A stretch of DNA of 64,000 nt from Pollutimonas sp. M17 (lineage in GTDB: Bacteria; Pseudomonadota; Gammaproteobacteria; Burkholderiales; Burkholderiaceae_B). This document shows positions 52,131 to 61,638 of this stretch, piece by piece (within the stretch, counting starts at the first letter, position 1; each line of letters starts with the position of its first letter). Made by a program: the position numbers and the translations under genes. Location: assembly GCF_025836975.1 (NCBI RefSeq), contig NZ_CP107548.1:186001-250000 (forward strand), given 5' to 3'. A model generated the notes under the pieces. The model saw only the letters and a program-made list of their open reading frames with translations. It did no database searches and was not told where the DNA came from.

Positions 52131-53390
52131 CTATGGCTTTCCCTGCGCGGCTTGCTCTTCCGCCCGCATGCACGCCCATAGCGTCATCAGCGTTATCAGG
52201 AAGAACAGCAAGGTGTCGTTGCGATACAGGCTGACGTACGACAGCCCCAGAATCGAGTACACCGCCAGCAGGCTGGTGCCAGAAATGGCAAGAATTCGCA
52301 CAGTCATGTCCGGCGCGCGCAACCGTTGGCAGAAGTAGAAGAATGGAAAGATGAACAGCGCCAAAATCGCTAGCAAGCCGACCACACCCCGATACACCAG
52401 TGTTTCCAGATACATGTTATGGGTATGGGCCAGTTCCAGGGCATAAGGGTCCAAGGTGCCTTGCGATACCTGTTTTTCCAGCTGATCCTGGTAGTCCTTG
52501 ACTCCCCATCCAAGCAATGGTTGCTCCGCAATATTGATAACTGCAGCGTGCCATACCAAGAAGCGCCCGCCAATGGAACCCGTAACGATGCCACGCTCAA
52601 AATAATTGCCGATATCGGTTACCGCGTGGTCATAGCCTCTTTTCACCGGATTGTTTGGCGTGGCAGCGACCCAAATGCTGATCGCTAAAAGCACAATCAC
52701 GCATAACCCCGCAGCCTTGCGCAAATTGTGTTTGCCAAGCAGACCTATGCAAAACAGCACGAACACGGCCGGCAGCCCTATCCATGCTCCGCGTGTTCCC
52801 GACATCAGCGAGCCGTACCAAGCGCCCAGCAACCCAAGAGCAAGAGCACTTCGCCAAAGCCATACACGCGTCACGTTTTCATGGCGAGCCCATAACAGGC
52901 CCGCTATGCACAATACGCCTAACATCGTGGTGATGGCGCCGTAGCGCACGCCATTACTCAAACCGTCTACATCAGCCCAGCCCAGTCCATAAATCTGCCA
53001 TATAGCAATCCCCGCCGACAAAAAGCCGCCCACGGCTATACCGGCCCACAGCCAAGAGAGGCGAGGAGGAGCTTTAAGAAGCAGCAGGAAAACTGGAGTC
53101 GCAAGCAGGAACCGGCTGGAGATGTCCAGATCCCGCATGCTATTGCCATGAAACAGGGATATACCCGCGTTGATACAGAAGATGGCCAGAAGCAGCCATG
53201 CCAACGTCTTGTCCTGCGAGGCCAGCCCGTGCCAGGGCCGTTGGCTTAAATAGACCAGCCCAGTCAACAGTAAAAGGCTGCTGCCGTACGAATAACCACT
53301 AGGGATGGCCTGGTTAAGGGCATAGAACAGAAAGATCGCAAATGAAACGACTTTTGTATCAAAAAGACCAAGGGTTAAATATTTAGACAT
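52131..53390 (-). CDS. O-antigen ligase-family protein (Wzy/WaaL-like)
   Basis: A 419-residue polytopic protein with about eleven membrane helices. The periplasmic loop before the last helices (GGRFLVWHAAVINIAEQPLLGWG ... LAHTHNMYLETLVYRG, cited in part) carries the His and Arg residues typical of WaaL/Wzy enzymes. Upstream, SGTRGAWIGLPAVFVLF is another family hallmark. It would join or polymerise lipid-linked glycans at the periplasmic face. ATG 53390 is taken as start. It is the last gene of the minus-strand polysaccharide cluster. Confidence 0.88.
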   Translation of the reverse strand: MSKYLTLGLFDTKVVSFAIFLFYALNQAIPSGYSYGSSLLLLTGLVYLSQRPWHGLASQDKTLAWLLLAIFCINAGISLFHGNSMRDLDISSRFLLATPVFLLLLKAPPRLSWLWAGIAVGGFLSAGIAIWQIYGLGWADVDGLSNGVRYGAITTMLGVLCIAGLLWARHENVTRVWLWRSALALGLLGAWYGSLMSGTRGAWIGLPAVFVLFCIGLLGKHNLRKAAGLCVIVLLAISIWVAATPNNPVKRGYDHAVTDIGNYFERGIVTGSIGGRFLVWHAAVINIAEQPLLGWGVKDYQDQLEKQVSQGTLDPYALELAHTHNMYLETLVYRGVVGLLAILALFIFPFFYFCQRLRAPDMTVRILAISGTSLLAVYSILGLSYVSLYRNDTLLFFLITLMTLWACMRAEEQAAQGKP

Positions 53391-53473
53391 AGTTGGCGCC
53401 TGACACGGCCAGGCTCGAAGCAGCATAGCAGCATGCGATTAACGTTGGGGGCGGAAAGGCAAGGATAAAAAAG

Positions 53474-54745
53474 CTACCTTGCGCCGAAACCGGTGCACAT
53501 GGTTCGTATGGTCAAAAGCAAAATGAAAATATCAAGAAAAAGCGAACAGTGCTTTATATAGTAGAAGTCATGCTCGATTTTCTCTCGCGTTTGATCGACA
53601 TCGGCGGCATAGCCCTGCCGCACTTGCGCCCAACCCGTGATGCCGGGCTTGACCACGTGGCGGTAAATATAAAAGGGCAGCTTCTGGTCAAAGTATTCGG
53701 CAAACTCGGGTTGCTCGGGTCGAGGACCGATAAGGCTCATATCGCCCTTCAAGATATTGAAGAACTGGGGTAGTTCGTCGATTCGGTACTTGCGTATTAC
53801 CCTGCCAACGCGCGTAATGCGCGGGTCGTCTTCGCCGGCAAACTGCGCCGGGGCAGCAAGGTCGAAGCGCATGCTGCGCAATTTGTAGATTTTAAAAGGC
53901 AGGTTGCCGCGCCCCATGCGGGTTTGCGTATACAGCACAGGCCCGGGGCTTTCAAGCTTGATCAGAATGGCCGCTATGCCTACGATTACCAAGGTAACAG
54001 GCAGGCTGGCCAAAATCAGCACCCAGTCGAATATCACTTTAAGGCTTTCGTAGAGGCGCGAAGGCAGCAATGAGCCAATATCGTTCTCGGACATCCGGTT
54101 GATACGGACGCGTCCTGTGACCGATTCAAACACGGACCGCGCATTGTGTACAGCAATGCGGTCCAGTGCGCAGCGAGCCAGGAACCGCTCCCATTCTGGG
54201 GTCAGGTGTTCAAAATCGGCAACCACCGCGTCGTAACGGACCCCTTCCAGATCAGGTTTGCTCAGCTCACGGACATCAATATAGGGCAAGCCGAGCAAGT
54301 CGCTGGCCGTACCTAATCCCACCACAGCCAACTTGGGACGACGATACTTTTCGGTGATGATAATTTCGACCTGGAACCAGATAATCGCCAGGAAGCCGCT
54401 AAGCCCAAGCAAATATCGCGATACTTCAACCCGGAACGCCATGGGAACCAATGCCGCCAAAATATAGACAATAGCTACCTGAGGAAGAACCAGGCCGATA
54501 CTGCGGCCGCCGGGATAGGCAGAGAGCGTTCGAGATATCCAAAGGCTGGATACGACCAATGCGGCACAGGCCGCCATCATAGCCCAGGCTTGCGCTTTGT
54601 CAGGGTTCCATAAGCTGTCCGGTCCCCAAAAAATAAGAACAGGTACAAGCACGGTAACCAATAACCCCATCAACACGGAAAACAAGGGCGACAAAAGCAG
54701 TTGCTCATGCGTCTTGGTGTATCGGCGATTACTTATCTGGGGCAT
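53474..54745 (-). CDS. Undecaprenyl-phosphate sugar-1-phosphate transferase (WcaJ/WbaP type)
   Basis: A 423-residue initiating glycosyltransferase. Four hydrophobic helices (about 15-125) precede a CoA-binding-like middle domain, then a fifth helix (VILASLPVTLVIVGIAAILI) and the catalytic domain with FKIYKLRSMR, DELPQFFNILKGDMSLIGPRPEQPEF and KPGITGWAQV (cited in part). It would transfer a sugar phosphate from a nucleotide sugar to undecaprenyl phosphate and so start repeat-unit synthesis. It has no adjacent downstream partner other than the ligase 83 bp away. Confidence 0.92.
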   Translation of the reverse strand: MPQISNRRYTKTHEQLLLSPLFSVLMGLLVTVLVPVLIFWGPDSLWNPDKAQAWAMMAACAALVVSSLWISRTLSAYPGGRSIGLVLPQVAIVYILAALVPMAFRVEVSRYLLGLSGFLAIIWFQVEIIITEKYRRPKLAVVGLGTASDLLGLPYIDVRELSKPDLEGVRYDAVVADFEHLTPEWERFLARCALDRIAVHNARSVFESVTGRVRINRMSENDIGSLLPSRLYESLKVIFDWVLILASLPVTLVIVGIAAILIKLESPGPVLYTQTRMGRGNLPFKIYKLRSMRFDLAAPAQFAGEDDPRITRVGRVIRKYRIDELPQFFNILKGDMSLIGPRPEQPEFAEYFDQKLPFYIYRHVVKPGITGWAQVRQGYAADVDQTREKIEHDFYYIKHCSLFLDIFILLLTIRTMCTGFGAR

Positions 54746-54983
54746 GGGGCGATTTTACAGGGGCGTTTGAGCAATTCGGTGGGATTGTATAGCCTATACG
54801 CCTGATCGCTTTAGTCGAATATAGCCATAGCGGTAGATCCGCCCGACACAATAGTATGAAGTAGTTAGGCGGCTTATTACTATGTCATAGTGGGTTTTTT
54901 AAAACGAACTACTAACATAGTGCCTTTGCATGGACAATGGTCGCGGCATAGTTCTCGTCACCATGATGATGGTCCAGAGCCGG

Positions 54984-55964
54984 TCATAGCTTAGAATTCA
55001 TAGCCAGAATTGATTGCTCGGCTCGGACCAGATTTGCAATTAACTCTGGGAATGCCACTTGCGCTTTCCAACCCAGCCCTTTCATGGCCTTGTCCGGATT
55101 GCCAGCGCTATAGGCAATTTCAGAGGGTCTGAAAAGGGTAGGGTCTATTTCCACATGGGATCGCCAGTCCAGCCCAACTTGCTCAAAGGCAGTGGCAACG
55201 AAAGACTCCAGCGTGTGTGATTTGCCGGTGGCGATGACATAATCGTCCGGAGCATCCTGCTGCAGCATACGCCACATGGCCTCCACGAAATCCGGAGACC
55301 AACCCCAGTCTCTGACAATATCCAAACGCCCTAGAGACAGACGCTCCTCCGAGCCAGAGGCAATTCGGCAAGCGGTAGCAACGATTTTGCGGGTGACAAA
55401 CCGAGCGGGACGTAAGGGTGATTCATGGTTGAACAGGATGCCATTACAGCAATACAGTCCGTAAGCCTCCCGATAATTGGCGATCAACCAGTGAGCAGAA
55501 GCCTTAGCTACCCCGTAGGGGCTGCGCGGACGGAATGGAGTTATTTCACAGGCCTGCTCCCCAGGTATGACATCGCCGAAGCATTCACTGGAGCTAGCGT
55601 GATAGATCCGTACCGGACGCCCCAGAAAGCGTACCGCCTCAAGTAAATTGAGAGCGCCGTAGATAACGCTCTCGATGCTTTCCGCTGGCTGGTCGAAGGA
55701 TAGGCCCACCGAACTCTGTCCGGACAGGAAATAAATTTCGTCAGGTTCGGAACGGGAAAGGGTATTGAGTACGCTACGAAAATCGCTTTGCGCCATGGAC
55801 AATACTCGTACCAGTTGTCGAATGCCGAGTCGTTCCAGGTTGGCGAAGCTAGCCACTTGGGCATCCCGGGATGTTCCCCAGACTTGATATCCTTTGCCTA
55901 AGAGCAACCGGGCGAGATAGGCACCATCCTGCCCGGTAACGCCACAGATTAGTGCTTTTTTCAT
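54984..55964 (-). CDS. gmd: GDP-mannose 4,6-dehydratase
   Basis: A 326-residue extended SDR. ALICGVTGQDGAYLARLLL, SSSECFGDV, SPYGVAKASAHWL and ILFNHESPLRP are diagnostic of Gmd, which forms GDP-4-keto-6-deoxymannose, the precursor of GDP-rhamnose, GDP-fucose and related sugars. ATG 55964 is chosen over the upstream in-frame ATG. No reductase of the Rmd/Fcl type is next to it in the window, so the final sugar is unknown. It overlaps the upstream glycosyltransferase stop by four bases. Confidence 0.93.
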   Translation of the reverse strand: MKKALICGVTGQDGAYLARLLLGKGYQVWGTSRDAQVASFANLERLGIRQLVRVLSMAQSDFRSVLNTLSRSEPDEIYFLSGQSSVGLSFDQPAESIESVIYGALNLLEAVRFLGRPVRIYHASSSECFGDVIPGEQACEITPFRPRSPYGVAKASAHWLIANYREAYGLYCCNGILFNHESPLRPARFVTRKIVATACRIASGSEERLSLGRLDIVRDWGWSPDFVEAMWRMLQQDAPDDYVIATGKSHTLESFVATAFEQVGLDWRSHVEIDPTLFRPSEIAYSAGNPDKAMKGLGWKAQVAFPELIANLVRAEQSILAMNSKL

Positions 55965-57070
55965 AGTAGCTTCTGGTAAATATCGCGAGTTTCTCGCGCA
56001 CACTTCTCCCAAGTGAATTTGCGGCATTGCTTTAAACCTAAAGCCACCAACTCAGCGCGCCGGGTCGGCGAGCCTGCAACTTGTTCGATTGCGTGTGTAA
56101 TGGCCATCTCATCGGTCGGGTCAAAATATTCACCCGCATTGCCGACAACCTCAGGTAAAGAACTGGTATTGCTCGTGATGACTGGGCAACCGACCGCCAT
56201 CGCCTCAATGGGCGGGATTCCGAACCCTTCGTACAAGGAAGGGTACACCAATGCCTCCGCCTCGCCGTACAGGTGCGCCAACAGGGCGTCGCTTCCACCG
56301 CGATGAGTCAGCTGTCCTTGGCGCAACCCCAACTCTCTTGCTGCCTGCAACTCATTGGAGCGCAGTGGACCGCCGCCAAAACAGATTAGGTCAAACTCTG
56401 ATTTCAGTCTTGCGGACCGCGAAAAAGCGCGTAAAAGCCGATCAAAATTCTTATACCCACCACGCGCACCCACATACAGAATAAACGGGCGGGGTGGGGT
56501 AAGCCATCCGGAGGTTTGCTCGCTCACCTGGATGAATCCCACATCTACCCCCAGACATACGACGGACGTTTTCTCAGGCGCCACGCCGCAGTATTCGATC
56601 ACGTCGCGTCGCGTACTTTCGGAAATGCAAATAACATGATCAGCGCGTTGAGCGGCAGCCTTTTTCGGCCCGATCGTCATATGGCTGCGCTCGAACAATT
56701 CAGGATAGCGCTCGTGAATCAAGTCATAGACCGTCAGCACACGCTTGGCGCCTGTAGGCCGATAATCATCAGGCGAATAATAGGTTTCATGCAAGATGTC
56801 CGGCCTGAATCGGTTAATCGAGCGCCGGGCCAGATGCTTGCTTACGAACGCCACTGGGCGAAATAGCTTGGTATTGACCGTAGGTAGAAACCTTCGCATT
56901 CCAGCTACGCGCTCAAGAGCTGCCAGATTGCGATTGAAATGCAGTGGTGCCACGACTTGGGCTTGCATGTCGGGCATCGTCGCCAATTCTCTTGCTAGGC
57001 TGCAAATGTAGCGCGAAATGCCGCCATATTCCTGCAAGAGGAACACCTGCTGATCAAACGTGACTTTCAA
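55961..57070 (-). CDS. Glycosyltransferase family 4-type
   Basis: A 369-residue GT-B fold enzyme. The N-terminal EYGGISRYICSLARELA and the C-terminal donor-binding EALVYPSLYEGFGIPPIEAMAVGCPVITSN (cited in part), with the EX7E glutamates, are typical of GT4, often mannosyl- or rhamnosyltransferases. Its place next to gmd hints at a GDP-linked 6-deoxyhexose or mannose donor. It ends in ATGA overlap with gmd and starts one base from the methyltransferase stop. Confidence 0.92.
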   Translation of the reverse strand: MKVTFDQQVFLLQEYGGISRYICSLARELATMPDMQAQVVAPLHFNRNLAALERVAGMRRFLPTVNTKLFRPVAFVSKHLARRSINRFRPDILHETYYSPDDYRPTGAKRVLTVYDLIHERYPELFERSHMTIGPKKAAAQRADHVICISESTRRDVIEYCGVAPEKTSVVCLGVDVGFIQVSEQTSGWLTPPRPFILYVGARGGYKNFDRLLRAFSRSARLKSEFDLICFGGGPLRSNELQAARELGLRQGQLTHRGGSDALLAHLYGEAEALVYPSLYEGFGIPPIEAMAVGCPVITSNTSSLPEVVGNAGEYFDPTDEMAITHAIEQVAGSPTRRAELVALGLKQCRKFTWEKCARETRDIYQKLL

Positions 57071-57071
57071 A

Positions 57072-57791
57072 TCAACGGTCTCCGCTTTCTACATACCGGA
57101 CTTGCGTCTTCTGCCGGGCTGCTGCAAAGAATGCGAATGGACTCACGGAGCACGGATCCTCGGGATCTCGTAGACGCAGGAATATCTTCATAGCCAAACG
57201 ACGTGCAAAGCTTGCTCCGCCTAGTAAAAACTTAGAAGTAGTTTCTCTTAACAGCGTGTCGGCCACAAAGATGGCCGAGCCCATCGGCTGAATTTCCTCG
57301 ACGTCAAATCCGGAGCGCGTGAGTACGAACTGCAGTCCTGTTGGAGTGTAGCGACGGTAATCATGAGGAATTTCATGAAAACGGTACATGAATGGTACCG
57401 ACAGCAGCAGTAGCCCGTCGTTTTTCAGTATCCGGTGAAGCTCACCCAGCAATGCCAAATCATCTTCGATATGCTCAAGAACATCGAATAGGCAGATCGC
57501 ATCGAAGGTTCCTGCTTCAAAAGGTAGTTTGGGAGCTTTGCGATCCAGAACGACATCAACCGTACCGAATCGATTCTGCTGAAGATCGCAGGCTACAGCC
57601 TGCGCACCAAACCTAGAAAAATAAAATTCGAAGGGTCGTTCACCACACCCGAAATCCAACACTTTTGACCCGCGCAATTGCTCGCCGTAGCGATTCAAGT
57701 GAGCCGTTAGCGCTTGGTTGAGTTCCCAGTATGGGTCGTCGGGGTATGGCTCATAACGTCGAGCCTGCCGCTGCACAACACGATTATTCAT
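57072..57791 (-). CDS. Class I SAM-dependent methyltransferase
   Basis: A 239-residue enzyme with SAM motif I SKVLDFGCGERPFEFYF, DAICLFDVLEHIEDDL (motif II region) and LLLLSVPFMYRFHEIPHDYRRYTP (cited in part). Within a glycan cluster it may methylate a sugar residue, perhaps capping the chain, though a free sugar or other substrate is possible. It lies one base before the downstream glycosyltransferase gene, indicating one operon. Confidence 0.88.
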   Translation of the reverse strand: MNNRVVQRQARRYEPYPDDPYWELNQALTAHLNRYGEQLRGSKVLDFGCGERPFEFYFSRFGAQAVACDLQQNRFGTVDVVLDRKAPKLPFEAGTFDAICLFDVLEHIEDDLALLGELHRILKNDGLLLLSVPFMYRFHEIPHDYRRYTPTGLQFVLTRSGFDVEEIQPMGSAIFVADTLLRETTSKFLLGGASFARRLAMKIFLRLRDPEDPCSVSPFAFFAAARQKTQVRYVESGDR

Positions 57792-57819
57792 CTATAGTCT
57801 TTTGCAAACTCATCATGTT

Positions 57820-59001
57820 TCAGATAGTAGATGAGGCAGGAACTTTGTTAAGCACTTGCTGAAGGTGCTCTTCAAGCGCTGCTTGATAGTGCGCCACACT
57901 GTGGTGCTGTAAAACATACTGTCGCGCCTGGGCGCCTAGCGTTGGCGCCGTTTCTTCATAGTGGGATAACAGCCCATGTAGTAAATCTCGAAGAGCCTGT
58001 TGACTGTCGTATTGGTACAGAAGAATGGTGCGACCGTCCGAGACCTCACCGGATCCGCCACGCCCCGTGGAAATGACGGGCAGGCCAGCTTGCATCATCT
58101 CGATCTGCGCAATACCAAACGGCTCTTCCCATAGCGAGGGAAAAAACCCCAAGTCATATCCTGCTAGGCGCTGCAATAGTGATGATCTATCCACGTTCGT
58201 CATTACGGATACGAAGTCACCGAACTGTTCACGCAATTGCACGTCCTTTCCGGTGCGGCTAAGCCCGTATACGTCCAGCTGGATATCGCGCCCAGAGGTA
58301 CGACGGTAGGTTTTGAGCGCTTCACAAAGGAAGAATATCCCCTTATGCGGCTCTATCTGTCCTATGTATACGGTTTTGATCGTATCGCCTAAGTGGTAGT
58401 CCCGCTTTTCAGGGATGTCTTGGGCGCGCAGGTATGGATAGATGACGCTCGTGTGCTTGGGCGACAAGTTCAATTGCTGGCGAGTGAAGCGCGAGATGAA
58501 TATAGCGTTGCGGATCTTGGGTCGTACGTCTGCCCAGATGACCGACTCCCGCCCACGTAATGAAGACAAAAATTTCCTGAATGTGCGTTGATAGGCCATG
58601 ACAGACCAATCCATGAAATGGAAAGTCGCTGGCGGTGCGCCTGCTTGATCTAGAGCTTGTAGAAGTCGCCAGCCCAGACCATAAAGGTTCCAGAGATAAA
58701 TGATTTGTGGGCGAACTCTTTCGATAGCTTCGTTAAGAAGCCCAAGATTATGTTGTTGAACCGCATCAAACGGCACTACGGTGTGGGTGCTCCCCCAACT
58801 GTGATGCAGCAGCATTGTGCGCTCAATTGTGTAAGGTGTGTTCTTATCGCTCTCTCCTATATCCTGTATGCCGAAATCAGATGTAAGCACATGACATATG
58901 TGACCGGCGTTAGCCAGCACATCCACAGTATCGCGACAGGCCAGTTCATACCCTCCGATGTACTCAGGAGGAAAAAGGTTGGAAACAACCAAAATTTTCA
59001 T
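57820..59001 (-). CDS. Glycosyltransferase family 4-type
   Basis: A 393-residue GT-B enzyme. MKILVVSNLFPPEYIGGYEL is the common N-terminal acceptor-side motif, KTVYIGQIEPHKGI starts the donor domain, and GYDLGFFPSLWEEPFGIAQIEMMQAGLPVIST (cited in part) carries the EX7E motif. ATG 59001 is the proper start; the longer open frame overlaps the upstream gene. Start and upstream stop overlap by four bases. Confidence 0.92.
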   Translation of the reverse strand: MKILVVSNLFPPEYIGGYELACRDTVDVLANAGHICHVLTSDFGIQDIGESDKNTPYTIERTMLLHHSWGSTHTVVPFDAVQQHNLGLLNEAIERVRPQIIYLWNLYGLGWRLLQALDQAGAPPATFHFMDWSVMAYQRTFRKFLSSLRGRESVIWADVRPKIRNAIFISRFTRQQLNLSPKHTSVIYPYLRAQDIPEKRDYHLGDTIKTVYIGQIEPHKGIFFLCEALKTYRRTSGRDIQLDVYGLSRTGKDVQLREQFGDFVSVMTNVDRSSLLQRLAGYDLGFFPSLWEEPFGIAQIEMMQAGLPVISTGRGGSGEVSDGRTILLYQYDSQQALRDLLHGLLSHYEETAPTLGAQARQYVLQHHSVAHYQAALEEHLQQVLNKVPASSTI

Positions 59002-59948
59002 ATTGTCTTCACTACATCTTTCAGGCTTCGCAGGCGCTGGCGAAGGTATCGTGCCACCCATCGCAAAAACGGAACTGGTGGAGAGTAGGCTGCCCGTAAG
59101 GAAAATTCGATATCTGCGGCAAGATCGGGAATAAAGAACGTGGGTTCATTATAGGAGGTGAGTTCGCAGGTTGTCAGATGTGCCAGCGGGTGGTTGGGTT
59201 CCACCGCATTGGTGCCTTCAGCTCCGAAACCAATGTTCTTAATGAGATTATGGTTGGGTACTACGCAATAGCTACCTTGCTTAATCTGTGCATAGATCAG
59301 GCAGAATGCCCAAGTCGTCACATTCAAGCCATTGTGAACTGCTTCGAAGGTTTTAATCCAGAACTGCTGTGCTTCTTTATTAGCCACTATCGATTCGATT
59401 ACCTTAGTGCGCAGAAATTCATCAAAGTCCTCCAGATTGGGGCGCCACAATGCCCATGATCGTCGCCAACTTGCCCAGCCCCATACAGCGGTAAACCTCG
59501 ATAGGTAATAATCTCCATCACCGCGTCGAATATCGGCCTGAATGTTATTGCCGGTAATGCTAAAAATTCTGGTGTCATTCCGATACCGCTCAAGCATAGC
59601 CTGGCAATAGGGAAAGAAACTTGGATCTGGGAGACAATCGTATTCCAGGATGATGCCTTCTTCTTCTGCTTCAAAAAACCAGTCTAAAGCAGACGATACA
59701 GCCCTCTTGAGGCCGAGATTGCTCGGCAGAAAGCGAGTGTGGACCTCGCAATCCCAGTCGATCTGAGCCACGACCGCACGCGTTGCTTCACACTCGGCAA
59801 TATCATCCGGGCGCTCGGGACGGGGACCATCTGCCGCGATATACAACTTGCAAGGCCGGGCAGCCCTAATCTGTTCGAATACCGTCCGGGTAACTTCCGG
59901 CTGCCTGAAGATCAAAAACAGTACAGGTGTAACAAGCGAGTTAGTCAT
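58998..59948 (-). CDS. GT-A-type glycosyltransferase (nucleotide-diphospho-sugar transferase fold)
   Basis: A 316-residue protein. It begins VTPVLFLIFRQPEVTRTVFEQIR, has KLYIAADGPRP, then EEGIILEYDCLPDPSFFPYC where the acidic EYDC takes the place of the DXD motif, and SRFTAVWGWASWRRSWALWR. This pattern is that of a group of hypothetical transferases often annotated as HlpA-like proteins in O-antigen clusters. Donor and acceptor are unknown. Confidence 0.8.
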   Translation of the reverse strand: MTNSLVTPVLFLIFRQPEVTRTVFEQIRAARPCKLYIAADGPRPERPDDIAECEATRAVVAQIDWDCEVHTRFLPSNLGLKRAVSSALDWFFEAEEEGIILEYDCLPDPSFFPYCQAMLERYRNDTRIFSITGNNIQADIRRGDGDYYLSRFTAVWGWASWRRSWALWRPNLEDFDEFLRTKVIESIVANKEAQQFWIKTFEAVHNGLNVTTWAFCLIYAQIKQGSYCVVPNHNLIKNIGFGAEGTNAVEPNHPLAHLTTCELTSYNEPTFFIPDLAADIEFSLRAAYSPPVPFLRWVARYLRQRLRSLKDVVKTI

Positions 59949-59963
59949 ATACCAAATCCCGCG

Positions 59964-61637
59964 TTACTTATTTGTGGAAGAGCCATAAGGTTGAGGTAGC
60001 CAATTTGGCAACCTCAGCTCGAACTCATAGTGACAGCCTGCCGCGAGGAAGGCCTCGGCCCGGGCCCGATAGCGCGCCAAATTCTCTTCAGCGGCGTTCA
60101 TAAAATAAGCGTATCCACGGTCGCTCATTAAGTCTCCATCAACATACGCCTCGTAATCCACAAAGGATTCAAATAGCAGGGAATCCGACTTGACGAGATA
60201 GTGGTGAACTGCGTAGAACTCGTACAGATTATTCAGATCTGGTTCCGCTGCAGGCTCATTCAAATGCATCAATGCGTCCGCGTATTGCTCAATGGTAATG
60301 CAATGTGTATTAAATGTATAAGCGCTATGTGGATTAAAGGTAGCGTTGATGACGCGGTAGCCTAGCAAGGGTAGCTCATGACCGACCGAACCGTAACAAG
60401 TCAGTGCTACTGTGACGCCCTCATGCCGGAGTTGATGGAAGGACGTCTCGGGGTTGACCAGTTTGAACCGGGGGTATTTTACGGCGAAATCGCGCAATAC
60501 CTGCATGGTGCCGGGAAGATAGTCTCGATGTGGCTTGATGTACCACTCGTAGTCCGTATGTATTGAAATTTCGCCCAAAAACTCCATCCATTGGTAGAAG
60601 TCCCTAAAAGTCATGCGACTGTATGCATGCGGATTGTCATAGAAGCAATGTGTCGTCACCACAATTTTTAACTTATTTGAGTGGCTGGTCTGGCGCTCAA
60701 CTTGCTCACTAGCAAATGCACTTTTTGTTTGATAGGACATATCCACGCCGATGGCGCCGCCCAACCGCATAGATAACGCATGGCGCGCTTTGTCAATGAG
60801 CGAATCGCGACTAGACTTCTCAAGCTGATTGAAGTAATCCGGGTACTTCTTGAACTTATCGTAGATATCATGCGTTTTAGTGGAGCGCATCATCTCGAAA
60901 GGGTTTGCAAAATAGACCGGCACCTGGTGTCGATGAGCGATCTTCATCAATGTGCCCATCTGCACATAACAATCATGGCTCAGAGCTACCGCCTTGATCC
61001 GCCCGGATTTCATTAGATCGGTGAAATAGACTAAGTAAACCAGTGCTTGAAATAGGTTAGAGTTGGTATGATAAGTGTGCGGTTGCACGGTTGGCTTGCC
61101 TATGCGCAACGTGGACTCATAAATATCTAGCCCTAGCCAAATACCATCTATGGTAAGTTCGAATAGCTCTTGCGGTGAACGAACATTAGTGCATATCTGC
61201 TGAAACATTTCAGTGCACTTACGATATTGCGCGGGAGTCAGCTGGATTTCAAGATGTTGACTAGCGCCAAAGGACACATAAATTTCCTCCAACGCTGCGG
61301 GACGAGGTAAAGAGCCGTAGCTTGCTACTGATGCGTTGTATTGCTTTGCTAACGTGTTTAAAAAAATACTATTGGCTATTATCCAATGTGGCGCAGGAAA
61401 GCAGTCGACCAAAATTAATCCGTCGGGGCTCTCCAGATGGGCATCTACATGTTGCTGGTTAAATGCGAGATAGCGTTGCATCCATTCAGGTTTTTGCAAA
61501 CTGGATAATTCGTTGCGCTTCGCCTTGTGAGCCCTCCGGCGATATCGCCGTTCGATACCATTAAATATAGCCGCCTGCCACCGTGCAGGCATTGTACTTA
61601 TCAGACGCTGGATACTTTCTTTCATTGGAGCTTTCAT
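59964..61637 (-). CDS. Uncharacterised polysaccharide-cluster protein, GT-B-like
   Basis: A 557-residue protein with a basic N terminus and no signal peptide. In the C-terminal half, YEWYIKPHRDYLPGT and TCYGSVGHELPLLGYRVIN resemble the KPHP and donor-binding segments of capsule-synthesis (Kdo-type) and surface-carbohydrate GT-B enzymes. The N-terminal half (LVDCFPAPHWIIANSIFLNTLAKQY, cited in part) suits the acceptor domain. It may start at ATG 61637 or 61625. A glycosyl- or glycerolphosphate-type transferase is likely, but the function is not established. Confidence 0.7.
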   Translation of the reverse strand: MKAPMKESIQRLISTMPARWQAAIFNGIERRYRRRAHKAKRNELSSLQKPEWMQRYLAFNQQHVDAHLESPDGLILVDCFPAPHWIIANSIFLNTLAKQYNASVASYGSLPRPAALEEIYVSFGASQHLEIQLTPAQYRKCTEMFQQICTNVRSPQELFELTIDGIWLGLDIYESTLRIGKPTVQPHTYHTNSNLFQALVYLVYFTDLMKSGRIKAVALSHDCYVQMGTLMKIAHRHQVPVYFANPFEMMRSTKTHDIYDKFKKYPDYFNQLEKSSRDSLIDKARHALSMRLGGAIGVDMSYQTKSAFASEQVERQTSHSNKLKIVVTTHCFYDNPHAYSRMTFRDFYQWMEFLGEISIHTDYEWYIKPHRDYLPGTMQVLRDFAVKYPRFKLVNPETSFHQLRHEGVTVALTCYGSVGHELPLLGYRVINATFNPHSAYTFNTHCITIEQYADALMHLNEPAAEPDLNNLYEFYAVHHYLVKSDSLLFESFVDYEAYVDGDLMSDRGYAYFMNAAEENLARYRARAEAFLAAGCHYEFELRLPNWLPQPYGSSTNK

Positions 61638-61638
61638 T